Shown here: in pieces, positions 41,836-50,433 of the stretch
Numbering within the stretch: the first letter of the stretch is position 1
Layout of the letters: each line of letters opens with the position of its first letter
Assembly: GCA_016291375.1 (NCBI GenBank)
Contig: JAEEXE010000018.1
Coordinates: 1-53,846, forward strand
Length of the DNA stretch: 53,846 nt
Direction: 5' to 3'
Source: Butyrivibrio sp.
Lineage (GTDB): Bacteria; Bacillota; Clostridia; Lachnospirales; Lachnospiraceae
Translations under genes and position numbers: made by a program
The notes under the pieces: model-generated
Seen by the model: only the letters and a program-made list of their open reading frames with translations
Database searches by the model: none
Told to the model about the DNA's origin: nothing

Positions 41836-41883
41836 ACTAAAACTCCCCGCACCGGGGCAAGCCCGGTGCGGGGAGTTTTAGTT
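41836..41883 (+). terminator. Very strong terminator of the mannan operon
   Basis: A 22-bp perfect stem (AACTAAAACTCCCCGCACC...) with a five-base GCAAG loop ends in TTTTAGTT. It starts two bases after the esterase stop. Confidence 0.92.
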
Positions 41884-41899
41884 GCTGATAAGAAAAAAC

Positions 41900-41958
41900 T
41901 TTACCGATAGGTAAAAAGTTGTATAATACTTTTAAGATTAAATAAAAACGTTTTTATT
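41900..41958 (+). promoter_or_regulatory. GH1 promoter with two palindromic operators
   Basis: TTTACC (41900-41905), a 16-bp spacer and a perfect TATAAT (41922-41927). TTTACC-GATA-GGTAAA (41900-41915) is an inverted repeat over the -35. AATAAAAAC-GTTTTTATT (41941-41958) is a perfect palindrome just downstream of the -10. Its AAAACGTTTT core is shared with the two glgP operators, pointing to the same LacI-type repressor or a CcpA-like protein. Confidence 0.75.
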
Positions 41959-41983
41959 AGCATAAAATCGAGGTGTAGAGAGA

Positions 41984-43342
41984 ATGAGTTTTTCGAAAGA
42001 TTTTCTATGGGGAGCCGCATCGGCGGCACATCAGCTTGAGGGAGCATATCTTGAAGATGGTAAGGGACTTGGCATTTGGAATTTTTTTGAGCATGAGGGC
42101 GGACATATTGCTTATAACGAAACCGCTGATGTTTCATGCGATCATTATCATCACATGAAAGAGGATGTTGCTCTTATGAAGCAGATAGGGCTTAAGAGCT
42201 ATAGGTTCTCTGTCAGCTGGCCCAGAGTAATGCCGGAGGGCATAGGAAGAGTAAATGAGAAGGGTTTGCAGTTCTATTCAGATCTTGTGGATGAGCTTAT
42301 ATCAGCAGGAATAGAGCCGATGATAACTCTTTTTCACTGGAATCTGCCACTTGCTCTTTTTGAAAAGGGTGGATGGAAAAATCCTGATATAGCCGATTGG
42401 TTCGGTGAATATACAGAAGTAGTTGTAAAGCGTCTTGGAGACAGGGTTAAGTATTGGATGACGATCAATGAACCTCAGATGTTCATTGGCTTTGGTCTTG
42501 GAATGGGACTTATGGCGCCCTTTGAAAAGAATGATACACAGACTATGCTTAATGCATCAGTAAATGTTTTCAGAGCTCACGGAAAGGCTGTGACCGCTAT
42601 TAGAAAGTATGTCGGAGCAGAAGCTAAGATCGGCATGGCGCCTACAGGAAGCGTATGGATTCCAAAGGACGATTCTTCTAAAGAGTTGGAGAGATGTAGA
42701 GAAATGTCTTTTGCCATAGATAAGGACAGTTTCTTTATGGGCAATTCCTGGTGGGCGGATCCACTGTTTCTTGGACATTACCCGGAGGGAAGTGAAGAGA
42801 TATTTGGAGATATGCTTCCTAAGCTTTCCAAGGAGGAATGGGATGAGATATCACAGCCTCTTGATTTCTACGGCTTTAATGTTTACGAGGGTGCTCATGA
42901 ACATTTTGATGATGAGACTAAGTACGGAAGATATGAGTACATGGGAAGCCCACATACTATGATGGGATGGAGCATTACTCCGGAAGTTCTCTACTATGCT
43001 CCTAAGTTTTTCTATGAAAGATACCATAAGCCAATCATGATCACAGAAAATGGTATGGCGGGCATGGACTGGGAGTCTATGGACGGTAAAGTCCATGACT
43101 ACCAGAGAATTGATTTTACCCGCAGGTATCTTCTTGAGCTTGAGAGAGCTGTAAATGACGGTATTGATGTCATTGGATATCAGCACTGGTCTATCATGGA
43201 TAATTTTGAATGGTGCCAGGGCTATAAGATGAGATTTGGCCTTATCCACGTAGATTATCGTACTCTTAAGAGAACGCTTAAGGATTCAGCTTATTGGTAC
43301 CATGATGTGATCGCATCAAACGGAGCAAATCTATCTGTTTGA
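41984..43342 (+). CDS. GH1 beta-glucosidase (possibly active on beta-mannosides)
   Basis: 452 residues, normal for GH1. The acid/base is Glu163 in TINEP and the nucleophile Glu355 in ITENG. The N-terminal signature FLWGAASAAHQLEGA and the aglycone/glycone segment HWSIMDNFEW are present. HWS replaces the more usual FWS/VWS. There is no signal peptide, so it is an intracellular exo-enzyme for cellobiose-type or manno-gluco disaccharides. It has its own LacI-controlled promoter. It ends eight bases from the convergent GH13 gene, with no terminator visible between them. Confidence 0.95.
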   Translation: MSFSKDFLWGAASAAHQLEGAYLEDGKGLGIWNFFEHEGGHIAYNETADVSCDHYHHMKEDVALMKQIGLKSYRFSVSWPRVMPEGIGRVNEKGLQFYSDLVDELISAGIEPMITLFHWNLPLALFEKGGWKNPDIADWFGEYTEVVVKRLGDRVKYWMTINEPQMFIGFGLGMGLMAPFEKNDTQTMLNASVNVFRAHGKAVTAIRKYVGAEAKIGMAPTGSVWIPKDDSSKELERCREMSFAIDKDSFFMGNSWWADPLFLGHYPEGSEEIFGDMLPKLSKEEWDEISQPLDFYGFNVYEGAHEHFDDETKYGRYEYMGSPHTMMGWSITPEVLYYAPKFFYERYHKPIMITENGMAGMDWESMDGKVHDYQRIDFTRRYLLELERAVNDGIDVIGYQHWSIMDNFEWCQGYKMRFGLIHVDYRTLKRTLKDSAYWYHDVIASNGANLSV

Positions 43343-43350
43343 ATTTAATA

Positions 43351-44901
43351 TCAGGCTTTTTTATATACCGCAAAAGACTGAGGCGCTGTGGTAATCTTGC
43401 CGTCTGCAAAGCTGCTTTCTCCGATTGAATAGATAGGAGCAGCTCCTAAAGGCAAGATGCCTATATCAGCGCTGCAGGTATTACCTGAAGGATTAACAGC
43501 TATAATGAGATTTCCTCTTCTGTATACGAAGGGGAAATTTTCTTTTTCTGCATAAATAACTTCAAAAGAAGCATCGGCATTTAGATCCGCATACTCATGT
43601 TTAAGTGCTGTGAGTCTTCTGACTTCGTTTAAAAGAGATGAAGGATCTTTTTCCTGACTTTCTACAGTGGGGGCGTCACTTGCATCATCAACAGGGAGAT
43701 AGAACTTATCCTTTGAAGCACAAGAGAAACCGCGGCCATCACTGTTATCCCACTGCATGGGAGTTCTGGAGCCTGTTCTGTGATATCCGCCTTCTTTGGT
43801 TTTGACATTAAGATAGCGCATACCGATCTCGTCTCCGTAGTAGATAAAAGGTACTCCGGGGAGCGTCAGGATCATGGCATATGCAAGTTTTAGTTCTTTA
43901 TTTGAAAGAGTTCTTGCAGGCCTTGGGGTGTCGTGATTACAGGTGATAAAGCTTATGTAGCCCTTATCTTTAGTCCTTTCATATCTCGGGAGATAGTCAT
44001 CAAGGAAACGCATTATGTCACCATGACCGTCTTTTTTAATGAAGCTGTGGTCACCACCTTCTGTCTCGTAGTCGCGGATTAGTGTATTGTATCCGTTTCC
44101 CCAGTGATCCAGATAAAAATCAGCGTGGAAACCGTAGTTAAGAGCCTGTCCGGGATCACACCATTCAGCTACAAGGGCTGCTTCAGGATAGTCCTTATCC
44201 ATCATTTCTTTTATATCCATCCAGATCTTTCCTGTAAGAGATTTGTTTTCATCATCCTCTTTTACCAGAGAATCAGCCATGTCTACTCTGAATCCGTCGC
44301 ATCCCTTATCAAGCCAGAAGCGCATTATATCCTTGAGTGCTTCTCTGGTTGCGATGCATGCAGGGGCATCTGGAGACTTCTGCCAGGGCTCTGTGCACTT
44401 TCCGAAACCGTAATTAAGGGCAGGCTGACATTTAAAGAAGTTGAGCATATAGCAGCCGTCTCTTTCTGCTTCGCCGCCTATATATGGATGACCTCCTATT
44501 CCACAGAAGGCACCGTTTGTCCAGACGTATCTGTCTGAATATTCATTTCGCTCGATTTCACAGCTCTTTTTAAACCATTCATGCTCTTCGGAAGTATGTC
44601 CCGGAACAAGATCCAGGATAACGCGGATGCCTAGTTCATGTGCCTTTTCAAAGAGTTTTACAAGGTCATCATTGCTTCCGTATCTTGGAGCGACCTTTTT
44701 GTAATCTCTGACATCATATCCTGCATCCTTGAAGGGAGAATCAAAACAGGGATTGAGCCAGATAGCATTACATCCAAGGCTTTTGACGTAATCAAGCTTA
44801 TCTGTGATTCCCTGAAGATCTCCGATTCCGTCGTTATTTGTGTCATAAAATGACTGGGGATATATTTCATAGAAAACTGCATCTTTTAACCAGGCAGGCA
44901 T
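43351..44901 (-). CDS. GH13 alpha-glucosidase / oligo-1,6-glucosidase-like
   Basis: 516 residues. The N-terminal barrel start WLKDAVFYEIYPQSFYDTNNDGIGDL is typical of alpha-glucosidases. The catalytic nucleophile is Asp207 (GFRVDMAD), the acid/base Glu246 (VAEWCDP), and the transition-state stabiliser Asp324 (NHDTPR). A C-terminal beta domain follows. There is no signal peptide, so it is intracellular. AGGAGG lies six bases before the ATG. It is downstream of the GH5 gene on the same strand, past a hairpin at 44925-44949. It probably feeds glucose from alpha-gluco-oligosaccharides or glycogen products; the exact linkage cannot be told. Confidence 0.93.
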   Translation of the reverse strand: MPAWLKDAVFYEIYPQSFYDTNNDGIGDLQGITDKLDYVKSLGCNAIWLNPCFDSPFKDAGYDVRDYKKVAPRYGSNDDLVKLFEKAHELGIRVILDLVPGHTSEEHEWFKKSCEIERNEYSDRYVWTNGAFCGIGGHPYIGGEAERDGCYMLNFFKCQPALNYGFGKCTEPWQKSPDAPACIATREALKDIMRFWLDKGCDGFRVDMADSLVKEDDENKSLTGKIWMDIKEMMDKDYPEAALVAEWCDPGQALNYGFHADFYLDHWGNGYNTLIRDYETEGGDHSFIKKDGHGDIMRFLDDYLPRYERTKDKGYISFITCNHDTPRPARTLSNKELKLAYAMILTLPGVPFIYYGDEIGMRYLNVKTKEGGYHRTGSRTPMQWDNSDGRGFSCASKDKFYLPVDDASDAPTVESQEKDPSSLLNEVRRLTALKHEYADLNADASFEVIYAEKENFPFVYRRGNLIIAVNPSGNTCSADIGILPLGAAPIYSIGESSFADGKITTAPQSFAVYKKA

Positions 44902-44924
44902 TTTTTCCTCCTAAAATAAAGATT

Positions 44925-44949
44925 GGCTCCGATCATACGTATCGGAGCC
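44925..44949 (-). terminator. Intercistronic hairpin between GH5 and GH13
   Basis: GGCTCCGAT pairs perfectly with ATCGGAGCC around a seven-base loop. On the minus strand it is followed by an imperfect U-tract (AATCTTTATTTT) and then the GH13 ribosome site. It could be an attenuating terminator or an RNA-processing site that sets different GH5 and GH13 levels. Confidence 0.55.
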
Positions 44950-44976
44950 GGATTATCAGTTACATCACTGATCGGT

Positions 44977-46005
44977 TTACAATAATTTCGTTATCTCTCC
45001 GATAACACCCTTCATGCGGTCGTCGGAAAGACCAAAGTCCATCTGCTTGTAACTCCAAGCTGCACGTCCGATGCCGTATTTATCAAAGGTCTTACAGATA
45101 ACGCGGTACCACTTAAGGGCATCCTCCGGAGTTGCTCTGTCTATTACTCCGTACTCGCCGCAGTAGAGCATAACACCTCGCTCTTCAGCTACTTTAACTG
45201 CTTCAGCGAGATATCTGTCAAAGAATTCGGGGCCAAAGAGAGCATCTTTGTCAAAGGCTGACATATCACCTGTGATGTGATCAAGGTGTTTATTGTTGTT
45301 CTCTATATATTCTCCGTATGTAGAATCGAAGGGCATTCTGAATTCAGGATCCATTTCGGCGATCCAGGGAGCACCCTGATGAGTGAAGATAAGTGGTTCA
45401 TAGCAGTGAAAGTTATATACGATATTTTCATCGTAAGGTGCTGCCAGATCCCTTAGAGCTTCGATGCTGTTGTTATAGTATCCGCCCACAAGTATCTTAA
45501 TGCCGGGAGCTATCTTTCTGATTCTCTTAATACATTCTGTTGAAATGTTATTCCAGATCTCGCAGTACTCTTTTTTGGTCACTTCATTAAGAAGCTCAAA
45601 TGCAAGCATATTATCGTTCTTGCCAAATCTTATGGCAAACTGCTCCCAGAGCTTATAGAAGCGTTCCTGATAATCTTTCTTTTCAAAGAAACCAAGCTCG
45701 CCCTCGCCGCTGTCAAAGCTATAGCCATAGGTTTTATGGAGGTCTAGGACCATGTTGAGTTTATTCTTTTTGCACCACTCGATAGCTTTCTGGATATAAG
45801 CAAAGCCGTCCTCTTTGTAGTTGCCCTGAGCATCTTCCACAAGGTCATAGTCCACGGGAACTCGTATGTGATCCATTCCCCAGTTCTTTATTACTTCAAT
45901 ATCACTTTCTGTGATAAAAAAGTCGTATCTTTCCTTGGTGTGATCACACTGGGAAAGCCAGCCTCCAAGGTTAACGCCGTGGGTATACCCTTTAAGTTTT
46001 TTCAT
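44977..46005 (-). CDS. Intracellular GH5 beta-glycanase
   Basis: 342 residues. GVNLGGWLSQ opens the barrel, DHIRVPVDY carries the substrate Arg, LLNEV holds acid/base Glu141, and YCGEYGVI holds the nucleophile Glu284. AAWSYKQMDFGL is the conserved Trp region near the end. There is no signal peptide, so it acts on imported oligosaccharides, such as cello- or manno-oligosaccharides. GH5 includes both glucanases and mannanases, and the sequence alone does not decide. AGGAGG precedes the ATG. It is first in a minus-strand unit with GH13. Confidence 0.92.
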   Translation of the reverse strand: MKKLKGYTHGVNLGGWLSQCDHTKERYDFFITESDIEVIKNWGMDHIRVPVDYDLVEDAQGNYKEDGFAYIQKAIEWCKKNKLNMVLDLHKTYGYSFDSGEGELGFFEKKDYQERFYKLWEQFAIRFGKNDNMLAFELLNEVTKKEYCEIWNNISTECIKRIRKIAPGIKILVGGYYNNSIEALRDLAAPYDENIVYNFHCYEPLIFTHQGAPWIAEMDPEFRMPFDSTYGEYIENNNKHLDHITGDMSAFDKDALFGPEFFDRYLAEAVKVAEERGVMLYCGEYGVIDRATPEDALKWYRVICKTFDKYGIGRAAWSYKQMDFGLSDDRMKGVIGEITKLL

Positions 46006-46112
46006 ATAAATGTCCTCCTAATGAAGAGCTTTTTGACCTTCATTGTTTCAAAATTCACACGGATTAATTGTAGCATGTTTATACTACTTTTTTCAGCATA
46101 TAATTATGCGAT

Positions 46113-46141
46113 TTGAACAGGACATCTTTTTTACTTATAAT
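46113..46141 (+). promoter_or_regulatory. Promoter of the BtuF/FecB-type ABC importer
   Basis: TTGAAC (46113-46118), a 17-bp spacer and a perfect TATAAT (46136-46141). A GCATA-TAAT-TATGC palindrome at 46096-46109 lies just upstream of the -35 and could bind a regulator. No cobalamin riboswitch is present in the 40 or so leader bases. Confidence 0.75.
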
Positions 46142-46181
46142 ATGCCTTGAGACAAAAAAATAGGACAGCATGGAGGATATT

Positions 46182-47240
46182 ATGAAAAAGAAATTATTAT
46201 CTATCATCATGGCTACTGTTATGGCGGCAGCTGTGCTTTCAGGATGTGGTAAAAAAGATACAGTTGAACCCATGGAAGAGGCAGTGGCTGTGGAAAGCTC
46301 TGCTGAAGCGTCATCTGAAGCAGGAGCAGAAGGAACTTCAGTTGCGGAGACTTTAGGCAAACCCGCTACAGACAGAAGCGGTAATGAAGTTAAGATTCCC
46401 GATGAGATAAACGGAATCATCTCAATGGCTCCTTCAACAACACAGATTCTTATTGATCTTGGACTTGGAGATAAGATAATTGCCTGCGATACATATTCTT
46501 ACCAAAGCTACGCAGATTCACTTAAAAAGGATATTCCGCAGTTTGATATGATGACTCCCGATCAGGAGCAGATCATTGCACTTGGCGCAGATGTTGTATT
46601 TACAACCGGCATGAGTGCTAGTCACGGCGAAGATGTATTTGCTTCCGTAAAAGAGGCAGGAGTTTGCGTGTGCGATACACCAAGCAGCGCAAGTATTGAT
46701 GATATCAAGAAGGATATTGAGTTCTTTGGACAGGCTACCGGAAAGAGCAGTGAGGCAACCGCTATTGTAGATTCTATGCAGGCTTCAATAGATGAGATAA
46801 AAGAGATTGCTTCCAAGATTCCTGAAGATGAGAAGAAAACAGTTCTTTTTGAATTGTTCACACCTACAGGTGATGTACCTTCAATTTATACAGCGGGTTC
46901 AAATACATACATCAACGAGATGCTTGATATTGTAGGTGCGGTTAATGTTGCGGGAAAAGAGCAGGAGCAGTGGCCTGCACTTACAGAGGAAGCTGCCATT
47001 GGCATGAATCCTCAGGTTATTCTAACTGCTGACATGTATACTGATGATGTTATTAATGTACTTCTGTCCATGCGCGGATGGGAAAACGTAACTGCAATCA
47101 AAGACAAGGCAGTTTATCAGATTGACAATGATACCGTTAACCGCCCTAATCAGCATGTTATCAGTGCCATGATCGAGATGGGCAAAGATATTTATCCTGA
47201 TTACTACAATGATGTAGTAGATCCTTTTGCAAGTATATGA
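46182..47240 (+). CDS. ABC importer substrate-binding lipoprotein (iron-siderophore/cobalamin type)
   Basis: 352 residues from the ATG at 46182, after GGAGG. The signal peptide ends in lipobox LSGC (Cys22). An acidic Ser/Ala/Glu-rich tether (about 27-55) leads to a BtuF/FecB-type fold: NGIISMAPSTTQILIDLGLGDKIIACD, GADVVFTTG, a long backbone helix, and AVYQID...NRPNQHVI near the end. It captures a metal chelate, probably ferric siderophore, heme or a corrinoid; the lack of a B12 riboswitch mildly disfavours cobalamin. The permease overlaps its stop by 4 bp. Confidence 0.9.
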   Translation: MKKKLLSIIMATVMAAAVLSGCGKKDTVEPMEEAVAVESSAEASSEAGAEGTSVAETLGKPATDRSGNEVKIPDEINGIISMAPSTTQILIDLGLGDKIIACDTYSYQSYADSLKKDIPQFDMMTPDQEQIIALGADVVFTTGMSASHGEDVFASVKEAGVCVCDTPSSASIDDIKKDIEFFGQATGKSSEATAIVDSMQASIDEIKEIASKIPEDEKKTVLFELFTPTGDVPSIYTAGSNTYINEMLDIVGAVNVAGKEQEQWPALTEEAAIGMNPQVILTADMYTDDVINVLLSMRGWENVTAIKDKAVYQIDNDTVNRPNQHVISAMIEMGKDIYPDYYNDVVDPFASI

Positions 47241-48259
47241 AAAGAAAAGTAATGGCTGTGACTTTAGCTTCTGTTCTGATACTTTTACTGTGTATCGGTA
47301 TAGGAAGCGTGTCGGTTTCGCCGATGGATGGACTTAATATCATACTGAGTAAGTTATTTAAAGTTCCGCTTTCAGAGAGTATTGCACCCACAAACGTGTC
47401 TATTTTCTGGGATATCAGAATGCCCAGAGCACTTACGGCATTTCTTGTGGGTGCCGCTCTTTCCGTAAGCGGCGCTATAATGCAGGCTCTATTGCAGAAT
47501 CCCTTGGCTTCATCCTATACAATGGGTGTATCCGCCGGAGCCTCTCTTGGCGCGGCTTTTGTCATTATCACAGGTATAACCGGAACGATATTTGGGATGT
47601 TTCTTCTTCCTGTGTGCGGCTTTGCGTCAGGCCTTTTGACTGTATTACTGGTACTGGCATTTTCGGTTAAGATTGACCGGAATATGCACAATCACACTAT
47701 CATACTGTTTGGAATGGTTTTTTCTCTTTTTGTAAATGCGATTCTTACCCTGGTAAGCACCCTGAGTGGAGAACATATGCAAAGGCTTATATTATGGCAA
47801 CTTGGCTCCTTCTCAGGAAGAAGGTGGATCCATGTGCTGGTTCTTTTTATTTGCCTTGTGCTTGGTGTTATCGGTACCATGATGTATCATAGGGAACTTG
47901 ATATTATGAGCTTTGGGCAGGAACAGGCCATGAGCATGGGAGTTGAAGTTGGACGCTCCAAGATCGTGCTACTTCTTTTGTCATCTTTTTTGACAGGCGC
48001 AGCGGTTTGCTTTTCGGGAATCATAGGCTTTGTGGATCTGACTGTTCCCCATATTGTAAGGCGAATATTCGGGGCAAGGCACGTTTTCGTGATACCCATG
48101 TCGATGGTACTTGGCGGCGCATTTATGGCGCTTTCGGATATGGCGGCCAGAACAGTTCTTGCACCAAGGGAAATTCCTGTTGGAGCAGTTACGGCGCTTG
48201 TTGGCGCACCTTTTTTCGTATGGGTGTATTTTCACGATAGAAAGCAGAGCGGCAGGTGA
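47237..48259 (+). CDS. FecCD-family ABC permease
   Basis: 340 residues, ten hydrophobic segments. The family signature is DIRMPRALTAFLVGAALSVSGAIMQALLQNPLASSYTMGVSAGASLGA, with PHIVRRIFG later, the loop that contacts the ATPase. It likely forms a homodimer, as only one permease gene is present. It overlaps the binding-protein gene by 4 bp (ATGA) and the ATPase reading frame begins at its stop. It moves the iron-siderophore- or cobalamin-type ligand into the cell. Confidence 0.95.
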   Translation: MKRKVMAVTLASVLILLLCIGIGSVSVSPMDGLNIILSKLFKVPLSESIAPTNVSIFWDIRMPRALTAFLVGAALSVSGAIMQALLQNPLASSYTMGVSAGASLGAAFVIITGITGTIFGMFLLPVCGFASGLLTVLLVLAFSVKIDRNMHNHTIILFGMVFSLFVNAILTLVSTLSGEHMQRLILWQLGSFSGRRWIHVLVLFICLVLGVIGTMMYHRELDIMSFGQEQAMSMGVEVGRSKIVLLLLSSFLTGAAVCFSGIIGFVDLTVPHIVRRIFGARHVFVIPMSMVLGGAFMALSDMAARTVLAPREIPVGAVTALVGAPFFVWVYFHDRKQSGR

Positions 48260-48264
48260 TTACC

Positions 48265-49041
48265 ATGGGAGAGATTATACTTGAATGCAGAGATCTGGTC
48301 TGCGGATATGGGCGTAAGCCATCGGATAATCCTATAATTAACGGAATCTCTTTTTCCTTAAAAGCAGGGGAGAGCCTTGCTATTTTGGGACCAAACGGCT
48401 GCGGTAAGACTACGCTTCTTAGAGCTATCGGAGGGATAATTCCTTATGAAGGCAGCATACGTATAGACGGAAGAGAAGTCAGGGATATGAAGAGAAAAGA
48501 GCTGGCTTCAAAGCTGGCAATTATGTCCCAGCTCTCCGGTGTTTATTTTTCCTATACCGTGGAAGAAACTGTTATGCAGGGAAGGTATCTGTACTGTGAC
48601 AATATCTTTGGAGTTCCCGGTAAAAGAGATAGAGAAGTAGTGTCCGAGTGCATCGAGAATACCGGGCTTTTGAAAATAAAGGATAAGCAGATAGGGCAGC
48701 TCTCAGGTGGTCAGCTTCAGAGAGTGTTCCTTGCGAGAACTTTGGTGCAGGAAACACCTATGCTGCTACTTGATGAGCCTACCAATCACCTTGATCTTAA
48801 ATATCAGGCTGAGCTTACGGATTTTCTTAATGACTGGAGAGTAGCCGGGAATACTTTGATCGGAGTATATCACGATATCAATATGGCGATGCTTGTTGCG
48901 GATAATTATTTGCTACTTAAAGATGGGGAAATACTTTGTTTTGGAAAAAAAGATGATGCTCTTACCGGAGATAACCTAAAGACTTTGTATGGACTTGATG
49001 TTGAAGCATACATGCAGAAACGTGCCGGGCTTTGGGCTTAA
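48265..49041 (+). CDS. ABC importer ATP-binding protein (FecE/BtuD type)
   Basis: 258 residues from the ATG at 48265, with AGGTG six bases upstream. A GTG at 48256, overlapping the permease stop, is a possible alternative start. Walker A is GPNGCGKTT, Q-loop IMSQLSG, signature LSGGQLQR, Walker B MLLLDEPTNHLD, switch GVYHDINMA. The DEPTNHLDLKYQ stretch is characteristic of the iron-chelate/cobalamin family. It is third gene of the importer operon. Confidence 0.95.
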   Translation: MGEIILECRDLVCGYGRKPSDNPIINGISFSLKAGESLAILGPNGCGKTTLLRAIGGIIPYEGSIRIDGREVRDMKRKELASKLAIMSQLSGVYFSYTVEETVMQGRYLYCDNIFGVPGKRDREVVSECIENTGLLKIKDKQIGQLSGGQLQRVFLARTLVQETPMLLLDEPTNHLDLKYQAELTDFLNDWRVAGNTLIGVYHDINMAMLVADNYLLLKDGEILCFGKKDDALTGDNLKTLYGLDVEAYMQKRAGLWA

Positions 49042-49124
49042 AAAACTTAAGAAGTACCGTCGAATAATCTCAAGATTTATTGTAGAATAATATTTATTTC
49101 ACTTATAAAAAGGAGAGATTATAT

Positions 49125-49403
49125 ATGAATAAGAGAAATATAGCGATTATAGCAGAGATAGTACCAATTCTGTCGACGGTTATATGTTATCTGCTTATAA
49201 GATTTGCGCCCGGAACCGGAGTGGCAAGTAAGATCGTTTCAATAACAGTACTTCTCGCTTTTCTTGGGTTTGTGTTCTTCTTTGTGGGACGTGCCCTTTG
49301 CAAGGGTGATAAGGTCGTAAAGATACTTGGAATATTTGATTTCCTATCGACTTTATTTATCGTCGTACTTTATGTAGTTGCTTTTTTTGCCGTTGGCTTA
49401 TAA
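49125..49403 (+). CDS. Small three-segment membrane protein
   Basis: 92 residues. AAAAAGGAGAG precedes the ATG by about eight bases. Hydrophobic segments lie at about 6-25, 34-53 and 67-91, separated by short loops (RFAPGTG, CKGDKVVK). It has no charged tail and no recognisable family. It sits 83 bases after the ABC ATPase and directly before a terminator, so it may be the last gene of that operon or independent. Confidence 0.72.
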   Translation: MNKRNIAIIAEIVPILSTVICYLLIRFAPGTGVASKIVSITVLLAFLGFVFFFVGRALCKGDKVVKILGIFDFLSTLFIVVLYVVAFFAVGL

Positions 49404-49404
49404 T

Positions 49405-49436
49405 CAAAAATCTTCACGCGTTGCGTGAAGTTTTTT
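49405..49436 (+). terminator. Terminator after the small membrane-protein gene
   Basis: CTTCACGC pairs perfectly with GCGTGAAG around GTT, flanked by an A-run and six T residues. Confidence 0.9.
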
Positions 49437-49481
49437 GTCTAAAATAATATGACAAAGGTCATAGGAACAGGAATTAAAAAG

Positions 49482-50261
49482 ATGCTTATCGAGAAAATTT
49501 TTGAAGTGGCAAAAGATGCAGGAAATATCATGGTGAGCGCAGAGCGACCCAAGATCATGGAAAAGGCGGGACACGCCAATTTCTGTACAGAAACCGATGA
49601 GAAGATTCAGGCTTTTTTGATAGAACGGTTAAAAGAAATCCTTCCTGAAGCGTCATTTCTTGGCGAAGAGGATGGACAGGATGTATTTCAGGAGAAGATG
49701 GAAAACGGATATTGCTTTGTTCTGGATCCAATAGACGGAACAAGTAATTTTATCTTCGAATACAGGCCTTCTGTGGTTTCCATAGGCCTTTTGAAAGATG
49801 GAAAGCCATATATGGCCGTGGTTTACAATCCCTATGATAATATGCTTTTTTCCGCTATAGCAGGGCAGGGGACTTACATGAATGGTGATAAGATCATGTC
49901 CTCCGACAGTCCTCTGTCCGACTCCCTGGCAGTTTTTGGAACAGCACCTTATTACACGGAGCTGCGTGAAAAATCATTTGAACTTGCCAAAGAACTGCTT
50001 CCGAAGTGCGTGGATCTTAGAAGATCAGGTACGGCTGCTTGGGATATGTGCTGCGCAGCGCTTGGAAGAGTAAGTCTTTACTTCGAACTTAAGATACAAC
50101 TTTGGGATTATGCAGCAGCAGCTCTTATAGCATCTGAGGCAGGCTGCAGAGTTACAGATATAGAAGGTAATCCGCTCTCTTATAAAGGGCCAACATCATG
50201 CCTTTGCGTAGCAAGGGGTGTCAAGGATGAGGATATCGCCTTTATGAAAGCTTATAAATAA
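49482..50261 (+). CDS. Inositol-monophosphatase-family phosphatase
   Basis: 259 residues from the ATG at 49482, with AGGA nine bases upstream. The in-frame ATG at 49449 has no ribosome site. Metal and catalytic blocks of the family are clear: FLGEEDGQD, VLDPIDGTSNF, and IQLWDYAAAALIASEAGC. It hydrolyses a phosphate monoester such as inositol-1-phosphate, fructose-1,6-bisphosphate, histidinol phosphate or PAP; the sequence does not settle which. No neighbour gives a pathway. It is cytosolic. Confidence 0.92.
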   Translation: MLIEKIFEVAKDAGNIMVSAERPKIMEKAGHANFCTETDEKIQAFLIERLKEILPEASFLGEEDGQDVFQEKMENGYCFVLDPIDGTSNFIFEYRPSVVSIGLLKDGKPYMAVVYNPYDNMLFSAIAGQGTYMNGDKIMSSDSPLSDSLAVFGTAPYYTELREKSFELAKELLPKCVDLRRSGTAAWDMCCAALGRVSLYFELKIQLWDYAAAALIASEAGCRVTDIEGNPLSYKGPTSCLCVARGVKDEDIAFMKAYK

Positions 50262-50433
50262 CTGTAGTGGGGATTATCAGCGAGAAGTTGTCTTAGTATG
50301 GCATAATCTAATATTGAAATAATTTATAAATGCTTAATTGTAAAAATGGCTTTTGATGGTTTACAATATAACGTAGAAACGCTATTGGATTTTTGAAACG
50401 CAGATATTTTTCCTTGATAAAGGAGAGTGGAAT

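Noticed and set aside
46006..46181. Cobalamin riboswitch before the BtuF/FecB-type importer
   Set aside because: The leader after the promoter is only about 35-40 bases, far too short, and no B12-box-like motif is visible.
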